Of a stretch of DNA of 64,000 nt, positions 22,226 to 33,862 are shown in pieces (the first letter of the stretch is position 1; each line of letters begins with the position of its first letter). Location: NCBI GenBank assembly GCA_006384855.1, contig VCJN01000865.1, forward strand, positions 124,001 through 188,000, given 5' to 3'. The position numbers and the translations under genes are program-made. The notes below the pieces were generated by a model. It did no database searches and had not been told where the DNA came from. It was given only the letters and a program-made list of their open reading frames with translations. Source of the stretch: Tetraselmis striata (Eukaryota; Chlorophyta; Chlorodendrophyceae; Chlorodendrales; Chlorodendraceae).

Positions 22226-23160
22226 CTCCTTCTCGGTACAAGGTATGCTTGCCCGGTTTGAGGATGCTGGCGTGGGGTTCACTCCTACTTGGGCGGTCGC
22301 ATACGCTGATCACGTGGCACGTTGCTCTGGGGGCGACTCCAATCACGCCGCACACGAGTGGGCGGCACATGGCCTTTCCGACATTTGCCACGACGTGAAA
22401 TCCGCGCTGGGCGTGGGTGTCCAGATCCTCACGGACCCGTCGGTGCTTGTTTCTCTCCCGAAGGGCAGCGACGGGCGGCCTGCCGATGTTGGGCTTTTTG
22501 AGTATGGCGGCATCCGCGGAAACACGGTTGCTGTCGATACCACCATTGCCCCTATCCTCGGCATGTCAACCTCGGATCCAACGACTGCGTTGCGGGCTGC
22601 AGAGCGCCGCAAAATCCAGAAGTATGACGAGGGTGTCCAAAACGCTGCCGGTATGCTTCGCTTTGTTCCCTTCGCCGTTTCCGAGTTTGGCTCGGTGGCC
22701 CCGCATGCCGAGGCTTTCTTGGTGGAGCTCGCGAAAGCTAGCCAAGCACACACTGGCCAAAAAATCGGCCAGCTCTTGTCTGCGTGGCGCCGCCGTTTCT
22801 CCTCGCTCGTCCACATGGCACATGCAGACAACGTTCTTGGCGGGGTCGCGGCCGCGCGTGCGGCACGTGATGGTGCTCATACGCCTGCGTCGCGTCGCTC
22901 GTCGGCATGTGTGGCTATGACCCGGGTCATTGGCTGCAAGCGTCCTCGCCGCAGCTGATAGCCTACCCCGGGGCGGGGGTTCCTTAAGTTCCTGGCAGCT
23001 AAGTGACTTCGTGGTTCCCTTGGCTCCTTCTTGGTTCTTGGCTCCCTGTTCTCCTGCTCGACCTTGGTTTCGGGCTTATGTCTCTCTTCTGCTTGCAACC
23101 TTTCATAGTTGCTGTTAGTTCTGTTGTAGTGCGCATTTGTGAAAGCCCTGATGTAATTAA
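22226..23160 (+). mobile_element. LINE family A, longest copy in the window
   Basis: Contains the ORF tail 22,245-22,958 and a 3' UTR ending GCCCTGATGTAATTA. The flanks AATACTGAAAAGAACGTACG (22,206-22,225) and a version with two extra bases and one substitution (23,161-23,183) look like an ageing target-site duplication. Confidence 0.82.
22245..22958 (+). CDS. C-terminal part of a LINE reverse-transcriptase polyprotein
   Basis: A 237-codon open frame ending at TGA. It has the pattern of the region after the reverse transcriptase in plant and algal LINEs: Arg-Pro-Ala-Asp-Val, then Thr-Val-Ala-Val-Asp-Thr-Thr, then Ala-Leu-Arg-Ala-Ala-Glu-Arg-Arg-Lys ... Lys-Tyr, and Phe-Val-Pro-Phe-Ala-Val-Ser-Glu-Phe-Gly. 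This region resembles a degenerate nuclease fold and includes the element's C-terminal nucleic-acid-binding tail. The reverse-transcriptase catalytic box is upstream of the truncation, so the copy cannot move on its own. The ATG at 22,245 is simply the first Met after the 5' truncation. Confidence 0.8.
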   Translation: MLARFEDAGVGFTPTWAVAYADHVARCSGGDSNHAAHEWAAHGLSDICHDVKSALGVGVQILTDPSVLVSLPKGSDGRPADVGLFEYGGIRGNTVAVDTTIAPILGMSTSDPTTALRAAERRKIQKYDEGVQNAAGMLRFVPFAVSEFGSVAPHAEAFLVELAKASQAHTGQKIGQLLSAWRRRFSSLVHMAHADNVLGGVAAARAARDGAHTPASRRSSACVAMTRVIGCKRPRRS

Positions 23161-23183
23161 AATACTCCTGAAAAGAACGTGCG

Positions 23184-24762
23184 AAGAGATTGTGGCATGT
23201 ATAGTATTACCAGGTCACTTCTGAGCCAAAAACGTCCGAGCCATTTTGGGAAACAACGTAAACATGGGTCGAGGATCCTTCCGAGGAGACTCGTGTTTCT
23301 GTTAAGTCCGGGTTGGGGTGTTGCGCTCCTTAGTACCCGTCAGTGAAGTACTTCCCCCTCCCAAGAGTCCAACATCCGCCCATATTGTATGGATTTGCGG
23401 GCAAAAAACATAGGCGGAGCCGTTCATACGACAGTCAAGACAAGAGCGCGGCCCCACTTCAAGTATTTAAACCACGCCAACCACAGAACCTGTGCTGGGA
23501 GCGAAGCGACCATGCCGAGTCAGCGGCCTTGTGTATTATCGTTTAGCCTTTTAGGGTTCGTGTATTATCTGCCCTGAGGTGTTTAATGTTTGGGTTTTGA
23601 TTCCCGCCAAAACCCCGGATGACGTCATTTGCGTTCGTGGCGAATACCAGTAATCCTTACGTAACGAGGAGCTTTTGATTGCCGCCACCCTCGACCAAAA
23701 GCGCGAAGGATCCGTTCCAACCCGAAGGCAAGATAGAGATCCATTATTGGATTTTGACAGGCACCCGTGGTGCCGAACCGCCACATAGTTACACCCTCGT
23801 CAAGCCCACCAGCTCCCGCCCACCCCGTAACCCCTACCTCCTCCCCCCTTCGAGGACACATGGCGATCATGGCTGGCTCAGGGCGCGGGCATGTCCCGGG
23901 ACAGCGGCCAAGAGGTCCACCCTTGCGACTGCTGTGACAGTTATAATGTGTTGTAACCTGTCATGCGCTATCTTAGGCATAATACAGTACAAGTGCCGGT
24001 ACCACTGAATGAGGTACATTCTACGGGTACTAGAGTACGAGTGCGCGCATGTCACGCGCACGAGTACTCGTACATTGGCCTGCTGTATTATATATAAATA
24101 TGTCTGCCTGCATGTCAGATATATTCTTTATTGGCAGTGCAGGGAATATGTTATGTAATGCCGTACAATGACGGGGCTGACGTTCTGCCTTCTGTCTGAC
24201 TCTCCATGGTGACGCCCTTGGCAGTGGGCGTGCTGCTAGTGCTCGGCATGGCATGATGGCCAGTGCCGACGATAGCTAGATTATTTGTAGCAGCGGGTGG
24301 TGGCAACTTGTAACAATTGTTCTATGCTGAAAAACACAGTAGCCTCTCGCCTTTGCACCACCACTGCACACCACCTTTATTTGTCGTTGAGTCTCTCTCC
24401 TGTTGAGACTGCCGCACTGCCGCCCAATTGACTACCCCCATTAGAGCTTCGCGTTTTGCTGACACCATCCGTCTTTAGGGCCGAAATTGCTCGAACAAAA
24501 AGGCACATTAGCCAAAATATAAGGTCTAACCGGTGCACGCCGTTTTTCTCGATAGCTCGTCCGACCGAGCATGTGCCATCGTTACGAAATTTATGGTTGG
24601 GGCGGCGCTCAGATCGGTGGTTGGGGGATCGCAACGGAGATCCCGTCACACGCCGCATACACAGCCGTAGCGGTCGCGACCCGCGCACCATCGCCGCATA
24701 AAGAGGTAGTTCTAGCGCTGCGCGGGCGGTCGCGGTGTCGGTGGTTGACAACCATGGGCTTG
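23184..24762. other. No supported gene
   Basis: ORFs of 60-120 codons occur on both strands (for example 23,625-23,870 minus and 23,679-24,008 plus) without domains or splice partners. 24,100-24,350 is intergenic in appearance. 24,377-24,760 may be a decayed extension of the minus-strand remnant that follows. Confidence 0.4.
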
Positions 24763-25680
24763 CTAGAGCCTAGAGCATGGGCAATGGCCCGCGCAATGTG
24801 CGCGTCGCGTTGCCGCAGGTGCACCCTGTACCGCCAACGGCGCGAACCGCATATCAGATCTTAAATTCGGGCAGTTTTCGCAATATCGTACGGGGTACCG
24901 CGGGAAGTGTAGTGGTTGGCTTCGATCCGCTTTGGTGATGTGGTCCAAGGGCCGGTCCGCCCAGTCCCTGGCCAATTCGTCCGGCGACAAAGTCGAATTG
25001 CCGCCATAATGCTCTTGGTTGTGTAGATGGCATTCATGATCTTGATGCATGCCCGGCGTAGAACATCGCGAAACCTCCAGGTCTCAATCATCGTGAGCCA
25101 CTCCGCGTTGGTGTGCGTAATAATAGCCATGGGGTCATCGTCGCCATCATTCTTTACGTCATATCTACCAACTCTTAGAGGTTCGGGGTCGCATGGTGCT
25201 CGCCGTGGATAAACATATACAAACCATCTCGTACATGTGGCCCACATGAAGATCCGCGCCGTCGCTCTGCTTCGCAAGACGGCTCGTCAAGCCAAGGCAG
25301 ATTGGGGCCAAAGTTATTAGCGTTTTGGGTCGCAAAACGGAACTTTAGTAAGCAAAAAGGAATGACATTGTTTGACAAGATTAATGGAGAGGGTAGGTCG
25401 CGACTTACATTCATGACGGCGAATCGAAAGTGAGCTCGGTCTTTGCCGAAGCCGTATTTCTTGCCATCGAGGGTTTCATTGATAGCCTTCCGGAGAGTTT
25501 CGTAAACCTTGCTCACGACCATCGGGGCTAGTGGTCTACATGGTTGGAATCTCCCCATTTTTTTGAGTCCGAGTCGTAATACGCGCCCAACTCTTGGAGT
25601 TTCGTTATGGCTTCGGCCCAACCTCGAACCCCAAGCTTGAGATGCCGGTAAGCTTGATTAATTTAAAAGTTCAGAAAGGT
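24763..25680 (-). pseudogene. Broken minus-strand gene, function unknown
   Basis: Read from 25,680 down, a frame gives WAEAITKLQELGAYYDSDSK and continues to Asp-His before a TAG. A shifted frame continues with PMVVSKVYETLRKAINETLD ... His-Phe-Arg-Phe-Ala-Val-Met-Asn up to a clean GTAAGT donor. Further pieces (ITHTNAEWLTMIETWRFRDV; then SPDELARDWADRPLDHITKA with a Tyr-Cys-Glu-Asn-Cys pair) lie downstream in two frames. The pieces have protein-like composition and one probable intron, but frameshifts are needed. I do not recognise the family; a DNA-transposon protein is the likeliest source given the context. Confidence 0.4.
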
Positions 25681-27334
25681 GCTCAAGTGGCTCGAAAGCA
25701 CTGCGCAAAATAATTGAGTCAGAACCTAGCAGCAGCAACAAAGTAAAAACAAATGCACTTACCAAAGGGGGCGCGAGCAGAGGTTAATCAAATTTGAGAA
25801 CTGTTGTCTTTGATGTCCATCTTCTCCGGTTCAACTTGAAGTTATAATTCAGACTTCTCGAACTCCCGCCTCACGACTTTAACGTCCGAGAGTAAATCAG
25901 ACGCCGAACTACGCCATGAACCCATATGCACATCATAGCATATCTCGAAGCATCTGCGAAGGTTATGCACAAACAATCACGTGAACTTGGAAGAGGGGGA
26001 GACACGTACCATTGGCTACAAGTACTCGTAATATCACCGGTACATTTACTATTTAATACCTCTATGAGAATGGCTGCACAGTGCAATATTTTACGAATAT
26101 ATCTGCCCCTGCTTCGATCGGTTGCCGCTACCTTGCGTACTACGGGTACCCGTTCGCGGGTGCGTGCGACTGAGCGAGTGCTACAAATACCCAAGCGCGG
26201 CATAACGCGAGCGCATTCGCGACTCCGTTTTTGACCGGGTTGTGATGGCATCACGATAATGGTTGGTACTGCTCCCGCGCCGCGGCGCGCCAGGCTGGCG
26301 TCGTGTAAGCATGACGTCGGAGTACATTCCGGCCGTGTTGAACCTGTTCTCCGCCGCACGACCCCACCGCCCGCCCGCGACTGAATATTCAAAGTTATTC
26401 GTCGCCATAATCCCAGACCAGCTGCACCGCATCACTGACCGACCGCGGTCGTCGATGATCGGTGGTCTGCGGCCGCGTGCGTTCGCCAGCACTTCACCTC
26501 GCACGCCCGTGCGTGCCCCGATATCAAGATGCGCTACAAGTGAGAGATGAACGTACGTGTGCTCGAACAGCTCGCTCGTGTTACACGGTTGATGCGAGCT
26601 AGCAAGTGTGTTATCGCTACTTCTAAAACGCAGGGAACGCGCCGCCGTGACGCGCCGGTAGCCCGGCTGTGAGCGCTATGGCGACTTTCTTCAGCCCCCT
26701 CGCGAACAACAAACGACGCAAGTTCGGAGCACAGCCTACTCAAACAAGGGGTTTTACTGCTACTCATGCTCATGTTACTACTCCCACTCCTGCGACACGA
26801 TGGCAAGCCCTAAGAATAACTCGATTCGGGCGGCGGAGAGCAGCGACTTAGCATGTTGTAAGTCAATTTCAATTTCAATTTCAATTTCCTGCGACACCTG
26901 CCAATGACACAAATGCAGATAGACCTGACCCGCACGACAATGCGCCCCGCCGCCCCGGCCGCCGACCCGTTGACGCGTCACTGTCACATGTATTGTGTAA
27001 TAGAATCAGTGTATCGGTACACGCGCAAGCGCGACGCGGGGAGATGCGGCAGTACGAGTATGTTACGTCTTTATCGGACACCTGCTTAGGAGGTACAAAG
27101 CTGATACGTTTGATTTAGTATATCGACGATGTGCGGGGATGCTGACGGGGCAAGTATATCCCGTATGAATAAATCAAATTTGTGTACGAGGATGAGATAC
27201 TTAATAATGCATAATGACAGCACTCATAGACAGACAACTCGTGGTTGGTGGTGCTATGCCTACGGGTATTACTTACGGATATGTCTCCCCCGGGAATGGG
27301 TACGTTTTCCTCTGATAGTCGCTTTAATCGATTC
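25681..27334. other. Intergenic with a short TTTCAA-type repeat
   Basis: No gene with support. A six-base CAATTT repeat runs at 26,863-26,887. A 60-codon ORF at 26,669-26,851 starts with a plausible MATFFSPLANNKRRKFGAQ but has no partner exon. Confidence 0.45.
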
Positions 27335-27346
27335 TACTCTGCACAT

Positions 27347-27426
27347 TCTACTCTGGCAACCTTTCATAGCTGCTGTTAGTTCTGTTTGTAGTGCGCATTT
27401 GTTAAAGCCTTGATGTAATAATATGT
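27347..27426 (+). mobile_element. LINE family A, 80-bp 5'-truncated insertion with 12-bp duplication
   Basis: Only the last 80 bases of the LINE-A 3' UTR (GCAACCTTTCATAGCTGCTG ... CTTGATGTAATA). TACTCTGCACAT flanks it exactly at 27,335-27,346 and 27,427-27,438. Confidence 0.85.
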
Positions 27427-27540
27427 TACTCTGCACATAGAACACGGGTAATCTTGGGTAGCGAGTCCTCGCAAATAACATATTCATGTCGCCCCCCCCC
27501 CCTCCCCCCCTTAAAGTTCACCGTGATCCGACTGTAAATC

Positions 27541-27637
27541 TACTGAACGTTTTTGTTCCGGTGATGACATGCCGATTTCGTCCCGCTGATGACAGACCTT
27601 TTACGTCCCGTTGATGACAGAACGATTTTGTCCCGCA
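27541..27637 (+). repeat. Left arm, outer part (3-4 units of the 25-bp repeat)
   Basis: Forward-oriented units ending ...GATTTTGTCCCG directly at the CACTA insertion. Confidence 0.85.
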
Positions 27638-27661
27638 CTGTGAGTGAGATGTGACATACGG
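27638..27661 (+). repeat. CACTA left terminal inverted repeat
   Basis: About 24 bp: CACTGTGAG and GATGTGAC blocks shared with the right end, with a 2-bp length difference between them. Confidence 0.8.
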
Positions 27662-28189
27662 GTGACGAAGCACTACTACTAGCGACTATTATTTATCCGT
27701 GAAGGCTGCTGCTGGTGGCGGCACGTCCATCCAGTTACGTGCGAGTACATCCGGCGTTATTGCCGGCGGGCGATAAATCCTTTTTGTAATCATTGTGGTA
27801 GTCGTACTAGCCCGGTGACGTGTTACATGGCACTGACGTATAAGGTACGAGGTTGTCCGTGCAGTACCGGGTAGTACGCGATATATTTATTAAGCCGGTA
27901 CCGGGTATCTAGTACGAACCCGGGCGCGATGACGAGTCGTCCTGTGGATAACTACGACTATTAGTACATGGGAGCGCAAATCGCAGCCATACGTATTTGG
28001 TAACACTGGGGAATTTTGTGTACATTATAGCTAGTACTGCTGAACGGGCCTGCCAGCCGTCCGATCAAAGGTCATCAGATGGGCGGTTTGGCTGCCATGT
28101 TTTGCCAAAGAGTGCTCACGTTACATAAATATTCGCGAGGGGGGGGAGGGGAGGGGGGGGGGGGGGGGGGGGGGGCGCGCGGAGGGGGG
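27662..28189. other. Left subterminal region of the CACTA transposon
   Basis: No gene seen. A G-run of about 35 bases lies at 28,141-28,175, just beyond the end of the minus-strand gene. Confidence 0.5.
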
Positions 28190-29324
28190 CTACTGCTTCT
28201 TCTTGCGTGCCCGGGGGACCCGCCGCTTCGACAACCTCGCTGCCTCCGCCTCCGCCTCCGACTCCGACTCCGACTCCGCGAACGTCAGTTTCTCACCTCG
28301 GCGCTTCTTCACTGGCCTCTTCCGCTTCTTGCGCTTGTCGGCGTCCGACTGCTTCTTGTCGGCGGCGTTCATCCAGCACAGCTCCTTCTCAGTTAGGGGT
28401 GGGCGGGGCAGCGGCGCGTCCGGAGGGAGAACGGCGGATGTCAGTGTCTTCACCACCCCGGGAGGCTGTGCCGTCGACGACGCCGCCATGAGCTTCCTTG
28501 CCTTGCCGTCGGGACGCCCCCTGTGCCCAGACGCCCACAACAAGCCACAATCGTTTCGCCTCCAAGCGGCTGAGGCTGCGGCCTCCTCGGCCACAACGAG
28601 TTGCGCCGCTGGCATTGTGGAAGCTTTGGCGTTAAGGTGGGCCTTACGGCGCTCCCGGACGAACCTGCGCGCGGCACAGTTAGCCACGAGTGTGGGTGCG
28701 TGCTTATGTGGAGGGTGGAGTGCTTTGTTGCGTGCCCACCTTGTCACGCGTTTCCTCATGTCTTTCTCGTCCTCCTCGATGCCGGCGGCGCGGACACGCG
28801 AGACAACAAGGCCCGCCGCCCACTCAGGGGCAACAACCTCGCCCAACGCACCTTGCACCGGCAAGTACACGTCGTCATCATCTCGTGGCCATACGGCATG
28901 GATCTCTGCACGCATGACAGTGATGCTGTCGGCGCTGGCGCGCGACCTTGTTGAGGAGGACGAGCGAGGCAGTCCCAGCAGCGCTGGAGGGGTCCGTGAT
29001 GCCGGTGCGATCTGCGGGCGTGACATAGAAGGCCAGCACCCCCTCTGGCAGCGTGTACTGCGCGGCCTCGAGTTGTTGTCGCAGCGCCCCCCCGCCGGAT
29101 TGGTTCCTGAGCCGGGCTGCAAACTCTTGCAGAGGTGCGCCCCAGGAACCCTTCCTGGCGTTGTCTTCTGAGGGGTAGACCCGCAAATCGGCTGGTTGCG
29201 ACTTTGCCGCGCGGGCAACCATGGTCTCCACGGACTGCGCCGCGAACACCAGGCATAAGGGCACCTCTGCACGGGTTTTCTTTGTGATCACGATGGCTTT
29301 TGCCCGGGAGACGAGGTCTGCCAT
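28190..29324 (-). CDS. Basic, Lys/Glu-rich protein of the CACTA transposon, one frameshift
   Basis: The ATG at 29,322-29,324 opens MADLVSRAKAIVITKKTRAE. This frame runs to about 28,945, where a +1 shift is needed (near Asn-Lys-Val-Ala-Arg) to continue as SITVMRAEIHAVWPRDDDDV down to TAG at 28,190. The total is about 378 codons. The C-terminal 60 residues are a string of nuclear-localisation-like clusters (Lys-Arg-Lys-Lys-Arg-Lys-Arg-Pro-Val-Lys-Lys-Arg-Arg) and a Ser-Glu repeat, ending Arg-Lys-Lys-Lys-Gln. The role is unknown; a nuclear, DNA- or transposase-binding accessory protein (in the place of TNPA) is a reasonable guess. No GT-AG intron of suitable phase was found at the shift. It shares the intergenic region 29,325-29,782 with the Ulp1 gene. 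Confidence 0.55.
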
Positions 29325-29589
29325 GGCGCTGTGAGCGGTGAAGGGGGAGGGGGGGGGGGGGCGAGTGGAGAAACTAACACCAAGTCGACGACCGCCTGCG
29401 CTTCCGGCGGAGCAGTCAACGACACAGCGGAGGCGAAGAGCAGCGCGCCACTACTATTTATAGGCACGTATTGTGAAGGGCTAATCGGTGCGGCATTGTG
29501 TCGGCGTAATATCGCAATGTTTATTGCTGAAGTAGCATGGCGTAATGAACACGTGGTCTCGCTGAGTTAATCCGGGATAATATATGCGG

Positions 29590-29700
29590 CAGGGCGCGCG
29601 TATGTGTGCGCGACGAATGTGCGCGGATGTGCAGCAGCATAGTGCGGCGGTGTGCACGAGGATGTGCACCAATGTGCACGAAGATGTGCACGACATGTAG
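29590..29700. promoter_or_regulatory. GATGTGCA motif cluster between divergent CACTA genes
   Basis: GATGTGCA or a one-base variant (AATGTGCR) occurs about five times in this 110-bp stretch between the starts at 29,324 (minus) and 29,783 (plus). The same word is repeated about ten times at 39,950-40,250 upstream of the transposase. It is therefore a candidate binding site for an element-encoded protein, or a shared promoter element. Confidence 0.5.
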
Positions 29701-29782
29701 GGGCGGCGCGGGTGAGTGTGCGCCGCAAATCCCCGTGCGTGGCACCTAGCAGCCCCACCCCCCCCCCTTTAGACCTGCCGCC

Positions 29783-32700
29783 ATGTCAAACAATGTTGAA
29801 TCCCCCGAGCTCCTCGCTGAGAAAGATGCGACGACGAGGTTGCAAGCCTACCTCGAGCGGTGGCTACAGGATGGTGGTACCTATGACCCCGTACTACACC
29901 TGGAGCTGTGGAGGCTTCTCGGACACGGCGCCGCGCAGGACTTGGTGACAAAGTTCCCTAATGCTCCCCCGGCTCTGAACGCTCCCGGGCTGCTAGAGGT
30001 GGGTTTGTTGTCGCACATCGCACAAGATCTGGTTGGTTTCAGCGAAGGACGCGGCGGAGCGGAAGGGAGTACAAACGTCGTGGTTCTGAGCATGGTGTCC
30101 GGGGACGCCGCCTATCTGCGCAGCAAGCTGTTTGGCGAGGGCGATAGCATTGGGCAGTGGGAGATGGACCTGCGAGCACAGCAGGCAGCCTTCCGGCGGG
30201 CCCATTGCTATCAGGACCCTCCCCCGGCGGCCCAGCCCTTATCGGACGTGCGCACCTTCGTGATTTCGGTCTGTGTTGCCATTCACTTCACTGCCTTGGT
30301 GGTGGACGCGGAGGTTTTGGAGCCTCTAGTCTTCGACTCGATGAATAAAGAAACCAACTCGCAGCACACACTGATCCTATCCATTTTCCGTGAGTTCGTG
30401 ACCCGGATGATGATGAAGTCGTCTGATCCGGGGGTGCGTGTCGGCTTGTGCTGGGAGAACGTGCACCGCCTCCTAGACGTAGCGGACGCGAAGGCTCGCA
30501 CTATCCCCGTGGCGGAGGAGCAGCTACAACATGACATTTGGACCTGCGGGTGGCGGGTGCTGTTCTTCATCTACTGCTTGCTGAAGTTGGAGCCCGGCGA
30601 CGATCGTCGCTCTGAGCTGTTGAGCGCGGGGACGTGCAGGGAATTCAGCACGACAGCCCTGGAAAGCTTTCGCAACAACGTTGTGCAGCGACGGAGTGCC
30701 CGGGACGGCGTCATCGAGGCTCCTATTGACACGGACATCGTCCCCATTGACTTGTGTGCGCGGGTGGACAAGCCCAAGGATGGCCTGCGACCGTTCACGC
30801 CCTGGATTGCAAGGCGCATTGCCCAGGTCCGCCCCCCCCCCCCCCCCCCCCCCCCCCTCTTGGCATGCAGCACTTGGCAAGTAGCATGCAGCGCTGACAC
30901 AGAGTGGGGGCTGAGTACGTGCGTGGGCCATGCAACCCGCAGGTGCGAGGCTGGAAGGTTGTCACAAGCAGGGCGACTGTGGCGCTAGTGGAAACAGTCC
31001 CGAAACAAGAACCGTCAGGCCTCGTCCAGCAGGAGGCGGCAGCGGGGAAAGCACCGGAGCCGGCGCCGAGGCGGGTAGATGATGAGGTTCGCCTGAAGGG
31101 ATGCACATGCATCCTCCATGCTCCAGATGGTGTGTTCTTTGCAGCGGCCGCGTTCTGTCTCGACAACGGCAAGCGGCGTACCTCAAAGTGCAAACGGTGC
31201 GTGGCGGTTGAAGTTGGTCGGCGCAAGTCTGCCAAGAGGCTGAAAGGAGCGGGAGGTTCTTGGAGCGTGCCACCCGCCGTGCATGAAGGCGGCACCCCGG
31301 CTGACGTCTCCCATACAGTGGAGCTGATATCTCCCAGCCAAGCCATGCAGGCGCGTTTCATCGGCAACAAGCAGTTGCAATCGGGCCAGCCCACGCCGTT
31401 TAAGTTGGACCTGAGTGACGCCCAGAAGACCTTGCTGGAGATGGCGATGGAGTGTCTGGTCGACATGTCAAGCAAGCAATGGAGCGAAATGGGCTTTGGC
31501 ATTCAGGGCGGGCTCATCCAGGTGCACCCCCCCCTATAAACATGATGCCTTGCTGTTGCCGATGCCCGCCTTGGCTTGACGTGTGTGTGCCCCTGACACC
31601 AACAGGTCATCCTGCCCCCGGAAGACATGTTGGACATTGCGGACCACACGCAGGTTAAGCCGTATGACGGTGAAAAGGAGGGCGAAGTCGACCCGTGGAA
31701 GCTGTTGTGGCATTGGGCAAGGAGCGCGCCAGAGACATGGGTTGGCAGAAAGCAGAGTCAAATGAAGAGGTGCCCCCCCCCCCCCCTTCAACCCCTGACC
31801 CGTGCGTCGCTTATTCTGAGCGTGTGCCTTGCAGGAAAGCCTTGTTTGCCGCCTTGCTGGAATTGCGGCGCGGTTTCGTGGCTGGTGCCGAGAAGGCCAG
31901 GCGAGCTAGCACCATGGTTTTGGTCGTGGCCGGTGATCGCGTTGCTGTTCACCCCGGCGAATGCCCCCGCTCAGATCACCCACATTGATGGGCAGGCTCC
32001 AAATCTGCAGGCCAACCTTGCATGCACGTGCCACTGCCGCCCCACTGAGGTGTACCGCGGGCCGGAAGTGAGCTTCACAGATGCCGTGAAGCACATTCGG
32101 TACCCGGTGCGCCCCCCCCCCCCCCCCCCCCCCGCCCCCCCACCCAGGCCGGTGGCGGGAGCGGGGGCGGGGGCGGGGACTGAGTGCCATCCATGTGTTG
32201 ACATGAAAAGGGCCACGAGAATCACCGCCTCACGGAGAGGACGCTGGCGGAGACAGATCCGGGAGCTGCCGACTTCATCACGAGCCACAAGAACTTGATG
32301 CAGCCCCTGGAGGACTTGGAGCGTGGCATGGGTGTCCCCGAGGAGAACAAGCCCTACATGGAACAATACCATGGGTACATGTTTGAGTCGGACACGACGG
32401 ACCGCGGGCCCGTGGGCGCCCCAGTTAAGCTGCCCGGCGGTAACCCCTGTCCCAAGTGTCACGGGCATGGCAATGTCCGCTTGTACGGACAGGGGCACCT
32501 TCTGGGACTGCCTGGCTGCGGCCGTGCGGACGACCCTACCCAGTACACGCCGTTCCTGGCAGCCTACAACGAGGCACTCTACCCACACATCACCCCCCGC
32601 AGTGATGCTGCGGAGAAACGCAATCACGAGTTGGCGGCGCAGTATGTGGCCCACTTTGGGGATCATGCTGTGTTGCCAAACCATTTGTACAGTGACGAGG

Positions 32701-32798
32701 ACTACGCCAGCATCCATGCCAGAGCGAAGGAGCTGCGGCTTGTTGCTGAGGCTGCGGCTTCTGCTGCTGCTGCTGCTGCCGCGTCCATCCCGCCGTAG
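29783..32798 (+). CDS. Ulp1/SENP-type (C48) cysteine protease encoded by the CACTA transposon
   Basis: Six exons: 29,783-30,826; 30,943-31,521; 31,606-31,769; 31,835-31,925; 31,975-32,106; 32,211-32,798. All phases agree and give 865 residues with no internal stop. Four introns start with GT and a C-run; the fourth is only 49 nt. Ulp1 enzymes cleave SUMO or related modifiers, with a His-Asp-Cys triad and an oxyanion Gln. Here these are His168 (AIHFTALVVD), Asp185 (VFDSMN), Gln249 and Cys255 (LQHDIWTCGWRV), with the canonical six-residue Gln-Cys spacing. The C-terminal half has a Cys-x-Cys-His-Cys pair (exon 5), a Cys-Pro-x-Cys-His-Gly-His cluster (exon 6) and an Ala-rich end. Such proteases accompany several DNA-transposon groups. 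They probably process or de-SUMOylate partner proteins in the nucleus (inferred). Confidence 0.85.
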
Positions 32799-33205
32799 AC
32801 AGACGATCGGGTCTGGCAGCACCGCCCGTGCTTGTAAATAAGCGACAATGGATCACGTCATGCTCCGGTTGTACTCCTACACTTCCTTCGCTTTCGCGGT
32901 TGGGGGGGGGGGGGGGGGTCCTTTCCTTATTACTTGCATCGGTGGACGTGCTGGATATGGAGGTCACCGGGCACATCGTGTGGTTTCGGAGCAGTTCATG
33001 CGCGCCTCCTCGTCTTGTTTGCAATCGTCGCCCTAATCCAATGCAGGGTGAGGGGGCGGACACTGTGCCCCCCCCCCCCCCCCGGGTTTATGTAAACAAA
33101 TATCTAGCCGTGCATGCGCCGCAATCGGTACCCAATGAGCGGGGTATGTGACAGTGGTTTCGGAGCAGTGCAAGCATTCCGTGCGTGTGCACACGCACGT
33201 ACGAC

Positions 33206-33482
33206 TGGGAATGAGGCGAGGGTTACGGATGGAGTGCCTTGGCGGTGCATAGAATAGCGTACGTGTTGCTGGGGTTTTGGCTGCATCGGGCGTCGTGTTC
33301 CCATCAATCCGGCACGGAATGTCCGGTTTTCACACATTTGTGTGTGAATATAGTGTGAATATTACGCGTCTTTTACGCCGGGTGGATGTATGGGCATCCG
33401 GCGTCCGATGCACCCCAATTATTTGCAGCACGCTAGTCTGTGCACCGCCAGTGCACTCCGCAAGCCCCGCCTCCATCCGCGT
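33206..33482. mobile_element. MITE-like element, copy 1
   Basis: A palindromic-ended unit of about 275 bp. Its ends carry GGAGTGC-TTGGCGGTGCAT on the left and its near-inverse on the right. A second copy at 33,592-33,862 matches over most of its length. Confidence 0.65.
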
Positions 33483-33591
33483 CGGAACCGGTAGTAAGTG
33501 TTGTTGTGTGCGCACATCGTGACAACATACATTACACGGTGGCAATTGCAATTAGCGGTGGATAATGTGAAGGCGTTTTCGAAATCGACAG

Positions 33592-33862
33592 AGAATGAGG
33601 CGGTGCTGGCGGAGTGCATTGGCGGTGCATAGAATAGCGTGTTGCTGGGGTTTTGGCTGCATCGGGCGACGTGTTCCTATCAATCCGGCACGGAATGTCC
33701 GGTTTTCACACATTTGTGTGTGAATATATAGTGTGAATTTTACGCGTCTTTTACGCCGGGTGGATGTATGGGCATCCGGCGTCCGATGCACCCCGAATCT
33801 GACCAACACGCTACTCTACGCACCCCCAATGCACTCCGCAAGCCCCGCCTCTTTCCGCGCAA
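33592..33862. mobile_element. MITE-like element, copy 2
   Basis: Direct repeat of 33,206-33,482. The ends GGAGTGCATTGGCGGTGCAT and the inverse GGAGTGCATTGGGGGTGCGT match at 18 of 20 positions. No target duplication could be fixed. Confidence 0.65.
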
